DNA from: Massilia sp. BSC265
GTDB lineage: Bacteria; Pseudomonadota; Gammaproteobacteria; Burkholderiales; Burkholderiaceae_D
Direction: 5' to 3'
Length of the DNA: 64,000 nucleotides
Assembly (NCBI RefSeq): GCF_000740675.1
Contig: NZ_JPXI01000033.1
Location: forward strand, 310,001-374,000
Position 1 is the first letter of the stretch; each line of letters begins with the position of its first letter. The notes under the pieces are model-generated. The model did no database searches. It saw nothing but the letters and a program-made list of their open reading frames with translations, and was not told the origin of the DNA. Position numbers and translations under genes: made by a program. Of the stretch, positions 25,086 through 35,463 are shown piece by piece.

Positions 25086-27344
25086 TCACACCTGCAGCGG
25101 CATCTTCGTGATCAGCTTGTCGAGCGTGATCGGATACTCGCGCACCCGCACGCCGGTCGCGTTGTACACCGCATTGGCGACGGCTGCCGCCACGCCGCAG
25201 ATGCCCAGCTCTGCGATGCCCTTGGCTTTCATCGGCGAGGACATCGGATCGACCTCGTCCAGAAAAATCACTTCCTGGTGCGGGATGTCCGCGTGCACCG
25301 GCACCTCGTAAGTGGCCAGGTCGTGGTTGACGAAGTAGCCGAGCCGCTTGTCGACGGCGAGTTCCTCCATCAGCGCCGCGCCGGCGCCCATCGTCATCGC
25401 GCCGATCACCTGGCTGCGCGCCGTCTTCGGGTTGAGGATGCGCCCTGCCGCGCACACCGCCAGCATGCGGCGCACGCGCACTTCGCAGGTCACGGCGTCG
25501 ACACCCACTTCGACGAAGTGCGTGCCGAAAGTGGCCAGCTTGAAGCGCTCGTCGATGTCGCCGTACTCGATCAGATCTTCGCCGACCAGTTCGCGCTCGC
25601 GGACCGCCTGCTCCAGCGCCAGGCTGCGCTCACCCATGCGCACCAGGCCGCCGGCGAAGATGCTGCGCTCGGGCTCGAAACCGGCCGAACGCGCCACTGC
25701 CTCGCGCAGCTTCAGGCAGGCGGCGTACACACCCGCCGTCGAGTTGTGCCCGCCCCACTGGCCGCCGGAACCGCACGAGGCCGGCAGACTCGAGTCGCCC
25801 AGCCGCACCCGCACCTTTTCCAGCGGCACGCCCATCATCTCGCTGGCCGTCTGCGCGATGATGGTGTAGCTGCCGGTGCCGATGTCGGTCATGTCGGTTT
25901 CCACCGTCAGCATGCCGCGCCGGTCGAGGCGCACGCGCGCCGCCGACTTGGTCAGCATGCTGTCGCGGTAAGCCGCGGCCACGCCCATGCCCACCAGCCA
26001 GCGGCCATCTCGCACCGTGCCGGGCTTGGCCGCCCTGCGCTCCCAGCCGAAGCGCTGCGCTCCGGTCTGCAGGCACTGGACGAGCTGGCGCTTCGAGAAC
26101 GGGGGGTTGGCAATATGCTTTTCCTTCTCCGGCTTCTTCGACTGCGGGTCGCTGGAGCTAGGCTTCTCGGGATTGTCCGGCACCATCTGGGTGTCGTTTA
26201 CGATGCGGAACTGCACCGGATCCATGCCCAGCTTTTCCGCCATCTCGTCCATCGCGATCTCGAGCGCGGCCATGCCGGGTGCCTCGCCCGGCGCGCGCAT
26301 CGCGTTCGCCTCCGGCAGGTCCATCGCAGCTACGCGGTTGGAGGTCATGCGGTGCTCGCCCGCGTACAGCGAGCGGGTCTGGGTCGCCGCGTTCTCCGGC
26401 GAGCCTTCCTTCAGGTTGCCGGACCAGCTTTCGTGCCCGATCGCCGTGATCTTGCCCTCACGGGTGGCGCCGATGCGGATGCGCTGCACGGTGGCCGAGC
26501 GGTGCGTCGTGTTGTTCGGGATGAGCGCGCGCTGCAGCGGCACGCGTACCGGCCGGCGCGCCGCTTTCGCGCCCAGCGCCGCCAGCACCACGTCGGCGCG
26601 CAGGAACAGCTTGGCGCCGAAGCCGCCGCCGATGTAGGGCGACAGCACGCGCACCTTGTCCTTCGGGATGCCGAGGGTCCTGGCCAGGTCGCCCTTGGCC
26701 CAGGCGATCATCTGGTTCGAGGTCCAGACGGTGAGCCGGTCGCCGTCCCAGGCCGCGACGCTGGCGTGCGGCTCCATCATCATGTGCGATTCGTGGGCGG
26801 TGTGGTACTCGGCGTCGAGCTTCACGGGCGCCGAGGCAAACGCGCCGGTGAAGTTGCCGATCTTGGTTTCAGCCGCTTCCGACTTCGGCGCGATGGCCTT
26901 GTTCTGCACCGCCTGCAAATCAAAATCGCCCTTGTCGCGCTCGTACTTGATGCGCACCAGGGAGGCTGCGTCGCGCGCCTGCTCGAAGGTCTCGGCGACC
27001 ACCAGCGCCACGGCCTGGTGGTAGTGCTCGACGCGCGGCCCGCCCAGCAGCATGGCGGTGTTGAAGTTGCCCTTGGTGAGCTTGCCGGCATTCTGGGCGG
27101 TGACGATGGTGATGACGCCCGGCGCCGCCTTGGCCGCCGCCAGGTCCATCGAGACGATGCGCCCGGTGGGAATGGCCGAGCCGATCACGTAGCCGTGTGC
27201 CTGGTTGGGCACCACGTCGTGGCGGTCGAGCGCATACGGCGCCGTGCCGGTGGTCTTGAGCGGGCCGTCGATGCGGTCGATCGGCTGGCCCACCACCTTG
27301 AGCTGGTCGATCGGGTTGCTGGTGGCTGGTTCGTTGAATTTCAT
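25086..27344 (-). CDS. paoC: Molybdopterin-binding subunit of periplasmic aldehyde oxidoreductase (PaoC-like)
   Basis: The 752-aa xanthine-oxidase-family large subunit carries the molybdenum cofactor and oxidises aldehydes. Visible are YIGGGFGAKLFLRADVV, APGEAPGMAALE, and near the C-terminus MGAGAALMEELAVDKR and KGIAELGICG, the segment expected to hold the catalytic Glu. Length matches E. coli PaoC. It is the third gene of the leftward paoA-B-C operon, 15 bp after paoB. Unlike E. coli, no paoD-type maturation gene follows. Confidence 0.93.
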   Translation of the reverse strand: MKFNEPATSNPIDQLKVVGQPIDRIDGPLKTTGTAPYALDRHDVVPNQAHGYVIGSAIPTGRIVSMDLAAAKAAPGVITIVTAQNAGKLTKGNFNTAMLLGGPRVEHYHQAVALVVAETFEQARDAASLVRIKYERDKGDFDLQAVQNKAIAPKSEAAETKIGNFTGAFASAPVKLDAEYHTAHESHMMMEPHASVAAWDGDRLTVWTSNQMIAWAKGDLARTLGIPKDKVRVLSPYIGGGFGAKLFLRADVVLAALGAKAARRPVRVPLQRALIPNNTTHRSATVQRIRIGATREGKITAIGHESWSGNLKEGSPENAATQTRSLYAGEHRMTSNRVAAMDLPEANAMRAPGEAPGMAALEIAMDEMAEKLGMDPVQFRIVNDTQMVPDNPEKPSSSDPQSKKPEKEKHIANPPFSKRQLVQCLQTGAQRFGWERRAAKPGTVRDGRWLVGMGVAAAYRDSMLTKSAARVRLDRRGMLTVETDMTDIGTGSYTIIAQTASEMMGVPLEKVRVRLGDSSLPASCGSGGQWGGHNSTAGVYAACLKLREAVARSAGFEPERSIFAGGLVRMGERSLALEQAVRERELVGEDLIEYGDIDERFKLATFGTHFVEVGVDAVTCEVRVRRMLAVCAAGRILNPKTARSQVIGAMTMGAGAALMEELAVDKRLGYFVNHDLATYEVPVHADIPHQEVIFLDEVDPMSSPMKAKGIAELGICGVAAAVANAVYNATGVRVREYPITLDKLITKMPLQV

Positions 27345-27359
27345 GGCTATCCCTTCCGC

Positions 27360-28322
27360 TTAGGCTTGGGCGTTCGCTTTTGCGTCCGCAATGGCGGCGG
27401 CCAGGGTGCGCTCGACGAGCGGCACCTTGAACGCATTGTCCTCGGTCGTGCGGGCGCCCTGGAGCAAGCCGCTCGCCACCGCCTGCGCCCCGCGCGGGAA
27501 CGCGGCTTCGGCCGACTCCACGCGCCACGGCTTGTGGGCGACGCCGCCCAGCGCCACGCGGCCGCTGCCGTCGCGCTGGATGATGGTGGCCACCGACACG
27601 ATCGCGAAGGCATACGACGCGCGGTCGCGTACCTTGCGGTAGCTCTGCACGCCACCGACAGGGGGCGGAAGCGTCACCGCGGTGATCAACTCACCGGGTT
27701 TCAGGTTGTGGTCGATGTGCGGCGTATTGCCCGGCAGGCGATGGAAGTCGGCGATCGGGATCACGCGCGTGGCCCCGCTCGGGTCGATGGTCTCGACCTG
27801 GGCGTCCAGCACGCGCATGGCGATCGCCATGTCGCTCGGATGGGTCGCAATGCAGGCCTCGCTCTGGCCGACGATGGCGTGCAGGCGGGTGAAGCCGCCG
27901 ATGGCGCTGCAGCCGCTGCCGGGCTTGCGCTTGTTGCAGGGGACGTTGGTGTCGTAGAAATACGGGCAGCGGGTGCGCTGCAGCAGGTTGCCGGCGGTGG
28001 TGGCCTGGTTGCGCAGCTGGCCCGAGGCGCCGGCCACCAGCGCGCGCGTGAGCACGCCGTAGTCGCGCCGCACGCGCCCGTCGGCGGCCAGGTCGGCATT
28101 GCGCACCAGCGCGCCGATGCGCAGGCCGCCGGTTTGTAGCGGCTCGATGCGGTCGAGCGCCAGGTCGTTGACGTCGATGAGGTGGGCCGGCGTTTCGATC
28201 TGGAGCTTCATCAGGTCCAGCAGGTTGGTGCCGCCGGCAACGAAGCGCGAGTTCGGGATGCGCGCGGCGGTAGCGGCGGCTTCCTGCGGGGTTTTCGCCC
28301 GTTCGTAGGTAAAGGCTTTCAT
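27360..28322 (-). CDS. paoB: FAD-binding subunit of aldehyde oxidoreductase (PaoB-like)
   Basis: The 320-aa subunit starts [15 protein letters not shown]. It binds FAD through [13 protein letters not shown] and [15 protein letters not shown]. Four cysteines in [20 protein letters not shown] and [13 protein letters not shown] match the extra [4Fe-4S] cluster loop described for E. coli PaoB, so electrons probably pass through a second cluster type. The start overlaps the paoA stop by 4 bp (ATGA). Confidence 0.93.
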   Translation of the reverse strand: MKAFTYERAKTPQEAAATAARIPNSRFVAGGTNLLDLMKLQIETPAHLIDVNDLALDRIEPLQTGGLRIGALVRNADLAADGRVRRDYGVLTRALVAGASGQLRNQATTAGNLLQRTRCPYFYDTNVPCNKRKPGSGCSAIGGFTRLHAIVGQSEACIATHPSDMAIAMRVLDAQVETIDPSGATRVIPIADFHRLPGNTPHIDHNLKPGELITAVTLPPPVGGVQSYRKVRDRASYAFAIVSVATIIQRDGSGRVALGGVAHKPWRVESAEAAFPRGAQAVASGLLQGARTTEDNAFKVPLVERTLAAAIADAKANAQA

Positions 28323-28981
28323 CGCTTGGCTCCTGCTCCGAGTCCAGCCACCTCGGCAATCGCTTCCTGGATGTTCGAATAGGCGCCGCAGCGGCACAGG
28401 TTGCCACTCATGCGCTCGCGGAATTCCATGTCGCTCGGCTGCGGGCTGGCGTTCAGGTCGGCGGTGACGTGGCTCGGCACGCCGGCGCGCATCTCTTCCA
28501 GCATGCCCACGGCCGAGCAGATCTGGCCCGGGGTGCAGAAGCCGCACTGGTAGCCGTCGTGCTTGATGAAGGCGCGCTGCAGCGGATGCAGGTTGGTCGG
28601 GGTGCCGAGGCCTTCGATGGTGGTGACCTCATGGCCTTCCTGCATCACGGCCAGGGTCAGGCAGGAGGTGACGCGGCGGCCGTCGACCAGCACCGTGCAG
28701 GCGCCGCACTGGCCCTGGTCGCAGCCCTTCTTGCTGCCGGTGAGGTGCAGGCGGTCGCGCAAGGCGTCCAGCAGCGTGGTGCGCGGGTCGACCATCAGCT
28801 GATGCTCGATGCCGTTGACTTTCAGCCGGACGTTCATCGTGGTGGGCGTGGTGGACGTTGCCGGCTGGGCGGCGGGAGCCGCCTGGGCGGGTGCCGCAAG
28901 CTGGGAGCTTACTGCGACGCCGCCCACGGCGACGGTCGACGCCTTGAGCAACTGGCGCCGGTTGGGATCGAAGTCGGGCAT
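28319..28981 (-). CDS. paoA: 2Fe-2S subunit of aldehyde oxidoreductase (PaoA-like), Tat-exported
   Basis: The 220-aa subunit starts [20 protein letters not shown], a twin-arginine signal, so the folded PaoABC complex should be exported to the periplasm. A plant-type ferredoxin domain has [16 protein letters not shown] and SCLT; a second cluster is set by [11 protein letters not shown] and [18 protein letters not shown] precedes the start. It leads the operon. Confidence 0.94.
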   Translation of the reverse strand: MPDFDPNRRQLLKASTVAVGGVAVSSQLAAPAQAAPAAQPATSTTPTTMNVRLKVNGIEHQLMVDPRTTLLDALRDRLHLTGSKKGCDQGQCGACTVLVDGRRVTSCLTLAVMQEGHEVTTIEGLGTPTNLHPLQRAFIKHDGYQCGFCTPGQICSAVGMLEEMRAGVPSHVTADLNASPQPSDMEFRERMSGNLCRCGAYSNIQEAIAEVAGLGAGAKR

Positions 28982-29320
28982 CGTTCTTCCTTTCTTGAAG
29001 AATGCTTGTATGGACCGGTGACGCTGGCGCTTGCGCTTGCGCGAAGGACGACGCGGAGCGCCGGCATGCGACTCCCTCAGCCGGAGGTCGGCGTGGCGTC
29101 GCGCTGGACGCCTGTTCCGATTTGACGAAAACGCGCATGCGAGACCGAAGGCAAGAACATAACGCTTTTTCAATTTTCGGGGCGTGCAGTTCGTTCTTGG
29201 GTGCAGCCCCGGGATAGTAGGGGCGTGGAAAGGCCGCACCGCATGTGGAAAATGCAGGGGCTGATGACTGTGGCTCGTGAATCCGGGGCGCTTATCAGTA
29301 CACCCGGTAATGAAAGCGTG
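28982..29320. other. Gap upstream of the pao operon
   Basis: About 340 bp lie between paoA and the TfoX-like gene. They must contain the pao promoter (leftward). I found no convincing -35/-10 pair, inverted repeat or ORF. The stretch 29155-29185 is the only AT-rich part and is the likeliest promoter location. Confidence 0.4.
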
Positions 29321-29662
29321 TCAGCCGGCGCGCTTGGGCACTGGCGCCTTCTTCGGCTTCGGCAACGGCATCAGGGTTGCGGTTTCCTCGATCAGGCGGC
29401 GCAGCGCGTCCGGATCGTCGAGCAGCTCGTCGGCGATCGGATAGTCCTTCGCGCCTGGATACGGCGGCCCTTGCGGCAGATCCGCTGCGAGTATGGTCGC
29501 GGCTTTCGACGGCTTGATGTACAGGCTGTTGTCGCAGGCAAAGGCGACTACCTTGCCGTCGAGATACAGGGCATACTCTCCGAACATCTTCTTGTGCGTC
29601 AGCCGGCTGCCGAGTCCCGCCACCTCGGTCACGTAGTCGACGAAGCTCCGTTCAGTTCCCAT
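29321..29662 (-). CDS. TfoX N-terminal-domain protein
   Basis: The 113-aa product consists of a TfoX/Sxy N-terminal domain alone: VTEVAGLGSRLTHKKMFGEY, ALYLDGKVVAFACDNSLYIKP, then a basic Pro/Lys tail (PLPKPKKAPVPKRAG). Full-length Sxy activates competence with CRP; single-domain forms are common and of unknown function. Strong SD (GAGAGGAGG) before the ATG. Confidence 0.88.
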   Translation of the reverse strand: MGTERSFVDYVTEVAGLGSRLTHKKMFGEYALYLDGKVVAFACDNSLYIKPSKAATILAADLPQGPPYPGAKDYPIADELLDDPDALRRLIEETATLMPLPKPKKAPVPKRAG

Positions 29663-29770
29663 CCATCCTCCTCTCGTTTATCCGATCCACATAATTATTC
29701 AGGTCTTCATGCCGGCTTAAGAATATGGCAACCCGTTCAGGTACAGTCCCCTGGTCATCAACTCAGCGAT

Positions 29771-30223
29771 ATGACAATGAAAGCCACGTTCCTGACGATC
29801 CTCGTAGCGCTCGCGGCCGGCCCGGTACTCCTCGCCCGTGCGGATGCGCCGGACACGCCCAGGTTGCCGCAGCCCGACCCTTTCGCGCGCCCTGCCACGC
29901 AGGCCACGGCGCCGGGTCAGAGCACCATCGCGAGTACGCGCCCGAGCGACGAGGCCATCAAGGCAGCGGTCCGCGCCGTGCTGGAAGAGATGCCGGCCAG
30001 CGCCATGCCGTCCAGCGGCACGGCATTGAGCGGCGGCGCCTACAAGGAATTCGCACGCAAGTTCTCCGAGGCGGAGAAGCCGCATTGCCTGGGCCCGAAC
30101 GCAACCAGGCACCAGCCGTCCACCTTCAGCACCAAGAACTGGAACTACGGCTTCGGCGGCCTGTTCGCCCTGCCCTTCTGGGGCGCGGCCATCCTGCGCG
30201 GCAAGTGCAGCTGGAACCCCTGA
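29771..30223 (+). CDS. Exported small protein, unknown
   Basis: The 150-aa product starts MTMKATFLTILVALAAGPVL with a signal peptide ending at ARA. A Pro/Thr-rich linker (residues 25-60) precedes a helix (DEAIKAAVRAVLEEMPAS) and a C-terminal segment with two Cys (KPHCLGPN, RGKCSWNP) and a hydrophobic FGGLFALPFWGAAIL. No family recognised. It converges on the metal-operon gene 13 bp away. Confidence 0.65.
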   Translation: MTMKATFLTILVALAAGPVLLARADAPDTPRLPQPDPFARPATQATAPGQSTIASTRPSDEAIKAAVRAVLEEMPASAMPSSGTALSGGAYKEFARKFSEAEKPHCLGPNATRHQPSTFSTKNWNYGFGGLFALPFWGAAILRGKCSWNP

Positions 30224-30236
30224 GCCGGGTCCGGAC

Positions 30237-30608
30237 TTACTTTACCGAGAAGCGCACGCTGACGGCCTTCTTGTCCGCGAAATTCACTGCCGCCACCGCC
30301 TTGCTGCCCTTCTCCAGGCCGGCCTTGCCTTTCACGACCAGGGTGTTGTTGCCGCCCGATTCCAGCGGCAGCTCGGTCCTCAGTGTGCCCTTCAGCACGG
30401 TCAGGGTGCCGGTCGCCCCGAGAGTCTCCTTGTCCTTGCCGTGGTCGTCGACATAAATGGTGGTGACGCCTTCCCTGGCCACCAGCTCGAAGGACAGGTC
30501 GCCCGCGGTTTGCACGATGCCGCCATGTTTCGGCTTGGCGCCATGCGCCAGGACCTGGCCCGACACGATGACGCCGGCGAGTGCTGCCACTACAAACATC
30601 TTCTTCAT
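30237..30608 (-). CDS. Periplasmic protein at the end of the metal-efflux operon
   Basis: The 123-aa product has a signal peptide ending LA and a mature N-terminus HGAKPKHGGIVQTAGDLSFE, split here as HGAKPKHGG, then a beta-rich body (TTIYVDDHGKD, SGGNNTLVVKG, SVRFSVK). Small proteins of this kind often follow CzcCBA-type genes and may bind metal through the N-terminal His. It is 73 bp after the RND gene, same direction. Function inferred. Confidence 0.75.
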   Translation of the reverse strand: MKKMFVVAALAGVIVSGQVLAHGAKPKHGGIVQTAGDLSFELVAREGVTTIYVDDHGKDKETLGATGTLTVLKGTLRTELPLESGGNNTLVVKGKAGLEKGSKAVAAVNFADKKAVSVRFSVK

Positions 30609-30681
30609 GTTCCTGCTCCGGAAAACATGTGGCGGCTCATGATGGGCGCCGCCACCGGGCCCTGGTTACAAACCGTATCAG

Positions 30682-33600
30682 TCAATACGTGTTGCTGTCC
30701 TTCTCCGCCAGCAGCCGCTCCAGCGGACGCCGCCCGACCTTCCAGAAGATGAGCGGCGTCAGCAGCGAATCGAGCAAGGTGGAACTGACCAGGCCACCGA
30801 AGATGACGACCGCCACCGGATGCAGGATTTCCTTGCCCGGCGCATCTGCCGCAAGCAACAGCGGCGTGAGCGCAAAGGCCGCCACCAGTGCCGTCATCAG
30901 GACCGGCGTCAGGCGCTCGATCGAACCGCGCACGATCATCGGCCACCCGAAGCGCTCGCCCTCGAACTTGCATAGATTGATGTAGTGGCTGATCTTGAGG
31001 ATGCCGTTGCGCGTCGCGATCCCGGCCAGCGTGATAAAGCCGACCATCGAGGCCACCGACAAGGAGACGTCCGCGATCCACATCGCGATCACGCTGCCGA
31101 CCAGCGCGAACGGGATATTCGCCATGATGACCAGGGCCAGCGCCGACGAGCGGTAGCGCGAATACAGCACCAGGAAGATCATCACCAGCGAGGCCAGCGC
31201 CAGGGCCGCGATCAGGCGCTGCGACTGCTCCTGCGCCTGGAACTGCCCTTCCACGCTCACGAAGTAGCCCCCCGGGAGCCGGGTCTGCGCCACTGCCTGG
31301 CGCACGTCCTCGATGATGTGCGACATGTTGGAGCCGTCCGTATTCGCATACACGACGATGCGCCGGCGCCCGTTCTCGCGGCCGATCTGGTTCGGACCGT
31401 CGCCCTCTTCCACCGTGGCGATGCTCGACAATGAAACCTGTCCCGCCGGGCTGCCGAGCATGACGCGGCCCAGGTCCTGCGGCGAGCGGTCGGCGTCCGC
31501 CAGGCGCACCACCAGGTCATAGCGGCGCGCGCCGTCGATCACCTGGGTTACGCGCGTGCCCTCGGACAGCGACTGCAGCGCCTGCAGCACCTCGCCCGCC
31601 GCCAGGCCGTGCTGGGCCGCCTTGCGGTAGTCGACGCGCACCTTCACCTGCGGGATCAACACCTGGCGCTCCACCGACAGGTCGACCAGGCCCGGCACAC
31701 CGTCCAGGCGGCTGCGCAGGCCCTCGGCCAGGCCGCGCAGCGTGTCGATGTCATCGCCGTAGATCTTCACGGCGACCTGGGCGCGCACGCCCGACAGCAG
31801 GTGATCCAGCCGGTGCGAGATCGGCTGGCCGATCGCGACCGCCGCCGGGATGCTGACCAGCTGGCTGCGGATGCTGGCCATGACCGCTTCGCGATCGCGC
31901 TCCGAGGGCTTGAGGTCGATCTCGAACTCGGACGAGTGCACGCCCTCGGCATGTTCATCCAGCTCGGCGCGGCCGGTGCGGCGCCCGACCTTGCTCACTT
32001 CCGGCACCTGGGCGACCAGCGTCTCGGCCAGCGCCCCCATGCGATTCGCTTCCGCCAGCGAAGTGCCCGGTGTGAAGGTCATGCCCATCACCAGCGAGCC
32101 TTCGTTGAAGGCCGGCAGGAAGGCGCGCGGGAAGAATGGCACCGAGGCGGCGGCCAGCAGCACCACGACCACCGCACTGCCCAGCACAAAGTGGATGCGC
32201 GGCAGCGACCAGCCTAGTGCCGCCGTGTCCCATGCCTTCAGGCGGCGCACGATCGGGCTGTCGCCGCGCTGCAGGCGCTTCATCTTCGGCAACAGGTAAT
32301 AGGAAAGCACCGGCGTCACCGTCATCGACACCAGCATCGAGGCCAGGATCGACGCAATGTAGGCAATGCCCAGCGGCGCGAACAGGCGCCCTTCGATGCC
32401 CGGCAGCGCGAACAGCGGAATGAATACCAGCACCACGATCACCGTGGCGTAGACGATCCCGGAACGCACCTCGACCGAGGCGTGCCAGATGGTTTCCAGC
32501 ACTGTCTGCACCGTCGGCCCGGTCTTGTCCCGCTCCTTCAGCCTTCGCAGGATGTTCTCGACGTCGACCACGGCATCGTCCACCAGCTCGCCGATGGCGA
32601 TGGCCAGCCCGCCGAGCGTCATGACGTTGATCGACTGGCCCAGCAGGTGGAAAGCGAGCGCCGTCACCGCCAGCGACAGCGGGATCGCCACCAGCGAGAT
32701 CAGGGTGGTACGGGCACTGAGCAGGAAGGCGAACAGCACGATCGCCACCAGGATGGCACCGTCGCGCAGCGCCTCCACCACATTGCCGACGCCGGCCTCG
32801 ATGAAGTTCGCCTGGCGGAACAGCACCACGGGCTGCGAAATACCGGCCGGCAGGCCCTGCTTCAGTTCCGCCAGTGCGCCTTCGATGTCGCGCGTCAGGC
32901 GCACGGTGTCGCCGGCCGGCTGCTTCTGCACGCTGACGATCACCGCCGGCTTGCCGTTCATGCCGGCGTCGCCGCGCTTAAAGGCCGGCGCATAGGCCAC
33001 GCTCGCCACCTGTTCGAGCAGCACCGGCATGCCGTTGCGGTAGGCCACCGATAGCCCCTTGATGTCCTCCAGGCGCGTGGTGCGTCCGAGGTTGCGGATC
33101 AGGTACTCCCGGTTGTTCAGGTCGATGAAGCCGCCGCTGGTATTGGCCGCGAAGCCGCGCAGCGCGGTCAATACCTGTTCCAGGGAGACGCCGAACTGCG
33201 CCATCCTCGCGGTATCCGGCTGCACGCGCAGCTGGCGCACCTCGCCGCCGATCGGGATCACCTGCGACACGCCCGGAATCGACAGCAGGCGCGGACGCAG
33301 GACAAAGTCGGCGTATTCGCGCGCCTTCATGGGGTCGGTCCTGGCCACGTCGATCGGCAGCGCGATCAGCATGATCTCTCCCATGATCGAGGACACCGGT
33401 CCCATCATCGGCGAGATATCGCCCGGCAGCTGTTCCTTCACCAGTCCCAGGCGCTCGGACACGAGCTGGCGGTTGCGGTAGACGTCCGTGCCCCAGTCGA
33501 ATTCCGCATACACGATGGACAGGCCGACGCCGGACACCGAGCGTACCCGCGTCACGCCCGGCATGCCGTTCAGCGAGGTCTCGATGGGGAAGGACACCAG

Positions 33601-33789
33601 CTGCTCGACTTCCTCGGGCGCCATGCCGCCAGCTTCGGTCAGCACCGTGACCACCGGCTTGTTCAGGTCGGGGAACACGTCCACCGGGGTGCGCGAGGCC
33701 GTGTAAGCCCCGTAGGCCATCAGCAGCAGCGCCGCCGCCAGCACGAACAGGCGGTTGCGCAGGCTGAAACTGACTATGGTATTGAACAT
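30682..33789 (-). CDS. Heavy-metal-efflux RND pump (CzcA/CusA family)
   Basis: This 1035-aa inner-membrane pump has the HME-RND pattern: first helix ([20 protein letters not shown]), two large periplasmic loops and twelve helices. The TM4 signature reads [20 protein letters not shown], which differs from the classical divalent form DFGxxxDxxxxxxEN; the Asp pair is kept but the first Asp is not. It expels divalent or monovalent cations with MFP and OMF partners encoded upstream. The metal cannot be named from sequence alone. Confidence 0.92.
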   Translation of the reverse strand: MFNTIVSFSLRNRLFVLAAALLLMAYGAYTASRTPVDVFPDLNKPVVTVLTEAGGMAPEEVEQLVSFPIETSLNGMPGVTRVRSVSGVGLSIVYAEFDWGTDVYRNRQLVSERLGLVKEQLPGDISPMMGPVSSIMGEIMLIALPIDVARTDPMKAREYADFVLRPRLLSIPGVSQVIPIGGEVRQLRVQPDTARMAQFGVSLEQVLTALRGFAANTSGGFIDLNNREYLIRNLGRTTRLEDIKGLSVAYRNGMPVLLEQVASVAYAPAFKRGDAGMNGKPAVIVSVQKQPAGDTVRLTRDIEGALAELKQGLPAGISQPVVLFRQANFIEAGVGNVVEALRDGAILVAIVLFAFLLSARTTLISLVAIPLSLAVTALAFHLLGQSINVMTLGGLAIAIGELVDDAVVDVENILRRLKERDKTGPTVQTVLETIWHASVEVRSGIVYATVIVVLVFIPLFALPGIEGRLFAPLGIAYIASILASMLVSMTVTPVLSYYLLPKMKRLQRGDSPIVRRLKAWDTAALGWSLPRIHFVLGSAVVVVLLAAASVPFFPRAFLPAFNEGSLVMGMTFTPGTSLAEANRMGALAETLVAQVPEVSKVGRRTGRAELDEHAEGVHSSEFEIDLKPSERDREAVMASIRSQLVSIPAAVAIGQPISHRLDHLLSGVRAQVAVKIYGDDIDTLRGLAEGLRSRLDGVPGLVDLSVERQVLIPQVKVRVDYRKAAQHGLAAGEVLQALQSLSEGTRVTQVIDGARRYDLVVRLADADRSPQDLGRVMLGSPAGQVSLSSIATVEEGDGPNQIGRENGRRRIVVYANTDGSNMSHIIEDVRQAVAQTRLPGGYFVSVEGQFQAQEQSQRLIAALALASLVMIFLVLYSRYRSSALALVIMANIPFALVGSVIAMWIADVSLSVASMVGFITLAGIATRNGILKISHYINLCKFEGERFGWPMIVRGSIERLTPVLMTALVAAFALTPLLLAADAPGKEILHPVAVVIFGGLVSSTLLDSLLTPLIFWKVGRRPLERLLAEKDSNTY

Positions 33790-33796
33790 GTGCTGC

Positions 33797-34906
33797 CTAC
33801 CGGATCTGGTTGATCAGGGAGGTGCCCTGGACCACCACGCGGTTGTCGGGGCTGAGCCCCCTGGTCACGATCACGGTCCCGGCATCCATCTGGGTGACCT
33901 CCACCGGCAGCGCGATGAAGCGCTGGGCCCCGGACTTGATCCACACCACGGTCTCGTTGGCCTGGTTGCGCGCCAGCGCCGATGCCGGCAGGGCGATGCC
34001 CTTCACTGTCGTATTCAGCTTCGCCAGCACCGTCACCGGCTGCCCGACCGCCAGGTCGAGCGTCTTGCCTTGCGCCCGGAAGTTCAGCGGCACCGCGCCT
34101 TCGCGCAGGCTGCGCCCTCCCCCGAGCAGGGTGAGCCGGACGTCGGCCGCGTCAGCCAGCGTCGCGCTGCTGATCCGCCGTGCCAGCGAGGCATCCGTGG
34201 CCAGGGCTTCGACCAGCATGCGTTGCGGATCGACGATCTCGAACAGCACCTCGCGCGGCTCCACCATCTGGCCGTTGAGCACGGCCGCGCTGGCGACGAT
34301 GCCGCTGGCCGGTGCATTGATGCTTTCCACGCCGCCGATCGACCTGGCCACCGCGCGCTCGCGGCCGATGGTGGCGGCCAGCTCGGCGTGGGCCGCCTCG
34401 ACTTCCTTGGCGGGCACCACGCCTTCGAGCGATTCCAGACGCTTGACCCGCTTGGCCAGCAACTCGCGGTTGGCGCGCAGGCCTGCCAGTTCGGCGGCCT
34501 GGTTGCCGCGTTCGATGGCGTCCCCGAGTGGGCGCAGGCGCGCCAGCACCTGCCCTTTCACCACGCGCTGGCCGGCCACCGGCAAGCCCTGCGGGCCCGG
34601 CGCGATCTGGCCCGCGAACGGCGCCTGCACCCGGCCGCCCGCGTTCGGGTCGATGGCGGCGCGGCCGTTGAGCACCACCGTGCGTGCGTACTCCCCCTCC
34701 TTTACCATCAGCGTGCGCACACCCATGCGGCGCTGCGCCAGCTTCGGCACGTTGACGCTGCCGTCGGGCAGGCGCGCCAGGCCGCTGGCCGTCGCGCCGG
34801 TCTTCTCGTCGAGGTGCTCGCCGTTGGGGCCGTGCGCTCCCGGGGAGGCCAGCAGGGAAGTCGAGATGAAACCGGCGACAAGGCCGGCGAAAATGCGTTG
34901 TTTCAT
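33797..34906 (-). CDS. Membrane-fusion protein of the metal-efflux pump (CzcB/CusB family)
   Basis: The 369-aa product starts [20 protein letters not shown], a signal peptide. The mature N-terminus carries [11 protein letters not shown] (residues 23-33), shared with the next upstream protein. A short barrel-sandwich part ([12 protein letters not shown]), a helical hairpin ([20 protein letters not shown]), and C-terminal beta domains follow. It bridges pump and outer-membrane channel. Gap of 7 bp to the pump gene. Confidence 0.9.
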   Translation of the reverse strand: MKQRIFAGLVAGFISTSLLASPGAHGPNGEHLDEKTGATASGLARLPDGSVNVPKLAQRRMGVRTLMVKEGEYARTVVLNGRAAIDPNAGGRVQAPFAGQIAPGPQGLPVAGQRVVKGQVLARLRPLGDAIERGNQAAELAGLRANRELLAKRVKRLESLEGVVPAKEVEAAHAELAATIGRERAVARSIGGVESINAPASGIVASAAVLNGQMVEPREVLFEIVDPQRMLVEALATDASLARRISSATLADAADVRLTLLGGGRSLREGAVPLNFRAQGKTLDLAVGQPVTVLAKLNTTVKGIALPASALARNQANETVVWIKSGAQRFIALPVEVTQMDAGTVIVTRGLSPDNRVVVQGTSLINQIR

Positions 34907-34908
34907 GT

Positions 34909-35463
34909 TCAGGCTTCCTTGCGTTGACGCTTGCGGCGCACGAGGAATGCCAGCGCGGCCAGGACAAGCACCGCGATGGCGGCCAGCAGCCAGGGCCGCC
35001 ATGCCGAATGTCCGTGATCGTGGTCATGCTCCTCAGTGGCTTGCGTCACCTGCAGCGTTCCTTGCAGCAGATCGCTCTCCTCCCCCGCCACCAGGGTGAA
35101 CAACAAAGGATGTGCGCCCGGCTTCGAGATCGCGGCCAACAGGTCCGGATCGTCGACGGCGTAGTCGCCCATGTCGGCGTGGAATTTGGCTTTCGCCTTG
35201 AGGTTCCTGTACTGCACTTCCAGCACGCCGTTCAGGACCGGCTCGTTGGTTTCGTAGCGGTCGATCATGATCGACAGTTCGCCGCCGGAGAGCTGGCCCA
35301 CCAGCTCGAAGGCTTCGCTAAAGGTCTCGATGCGCGGCAGCGCGCTGCCTGCGGCGGTGGACGGGGCGTCGAGGTGCTCGCCGTTCGGCCCGTGCGCGCC
35401 CGGGCCGGCCAGTGCGGCCGACATGGCCAGCATGGCCGCAAAGAACAGGGTCAGGGTTTTCAT
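34909..35463 (-). CDS. His-rich exported protein with C-terminal anchor, metal operon
   Basis: The 184-aa product starts MKTLTLFFAAMLAMSAALAG; the mature end again reads [11 protein letters not shown] (residues 22-32). A globular part (GQLSGGELSIMIDRYETNEP, split; VLEVQYRNLKAKAKF) is followed by a His/Asp-rich linker (EEHDHDHGHS), one membrane helix (WLLAAIAVLVLAALAFLV) and a basic tail. It resembles no named efflux component I know and may deliver metal to the membrane-fusion protein 2 bp downstream. Its ATG overlaps the stop of the outer-membrane gene. Confidence 0.8.
   Translation of the reverse strand: MKTLTLFFAAMLAMSAALAGPGAHGPNGEHLDAPSTAAGSALPRIETFSEAFELVGQLSGGELSIMIDRYETNEPVLNGVLEVQYRNLKAKAKFHADMGDYAVDDPDLLAAISKPGAHPLLFTLVAGEESDLLQGTLQVTQATEEHDHDHGHSAWRPWLLAAIAVLVLAALAFLVRRKRQRKEA

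Noticed and set aside
25056..28139. 1027-aa open frame on the + strand opposite paoB/paoC
   Set aside because: Shadow frame of certain genes, with His/Arg-rich composition and no domain.
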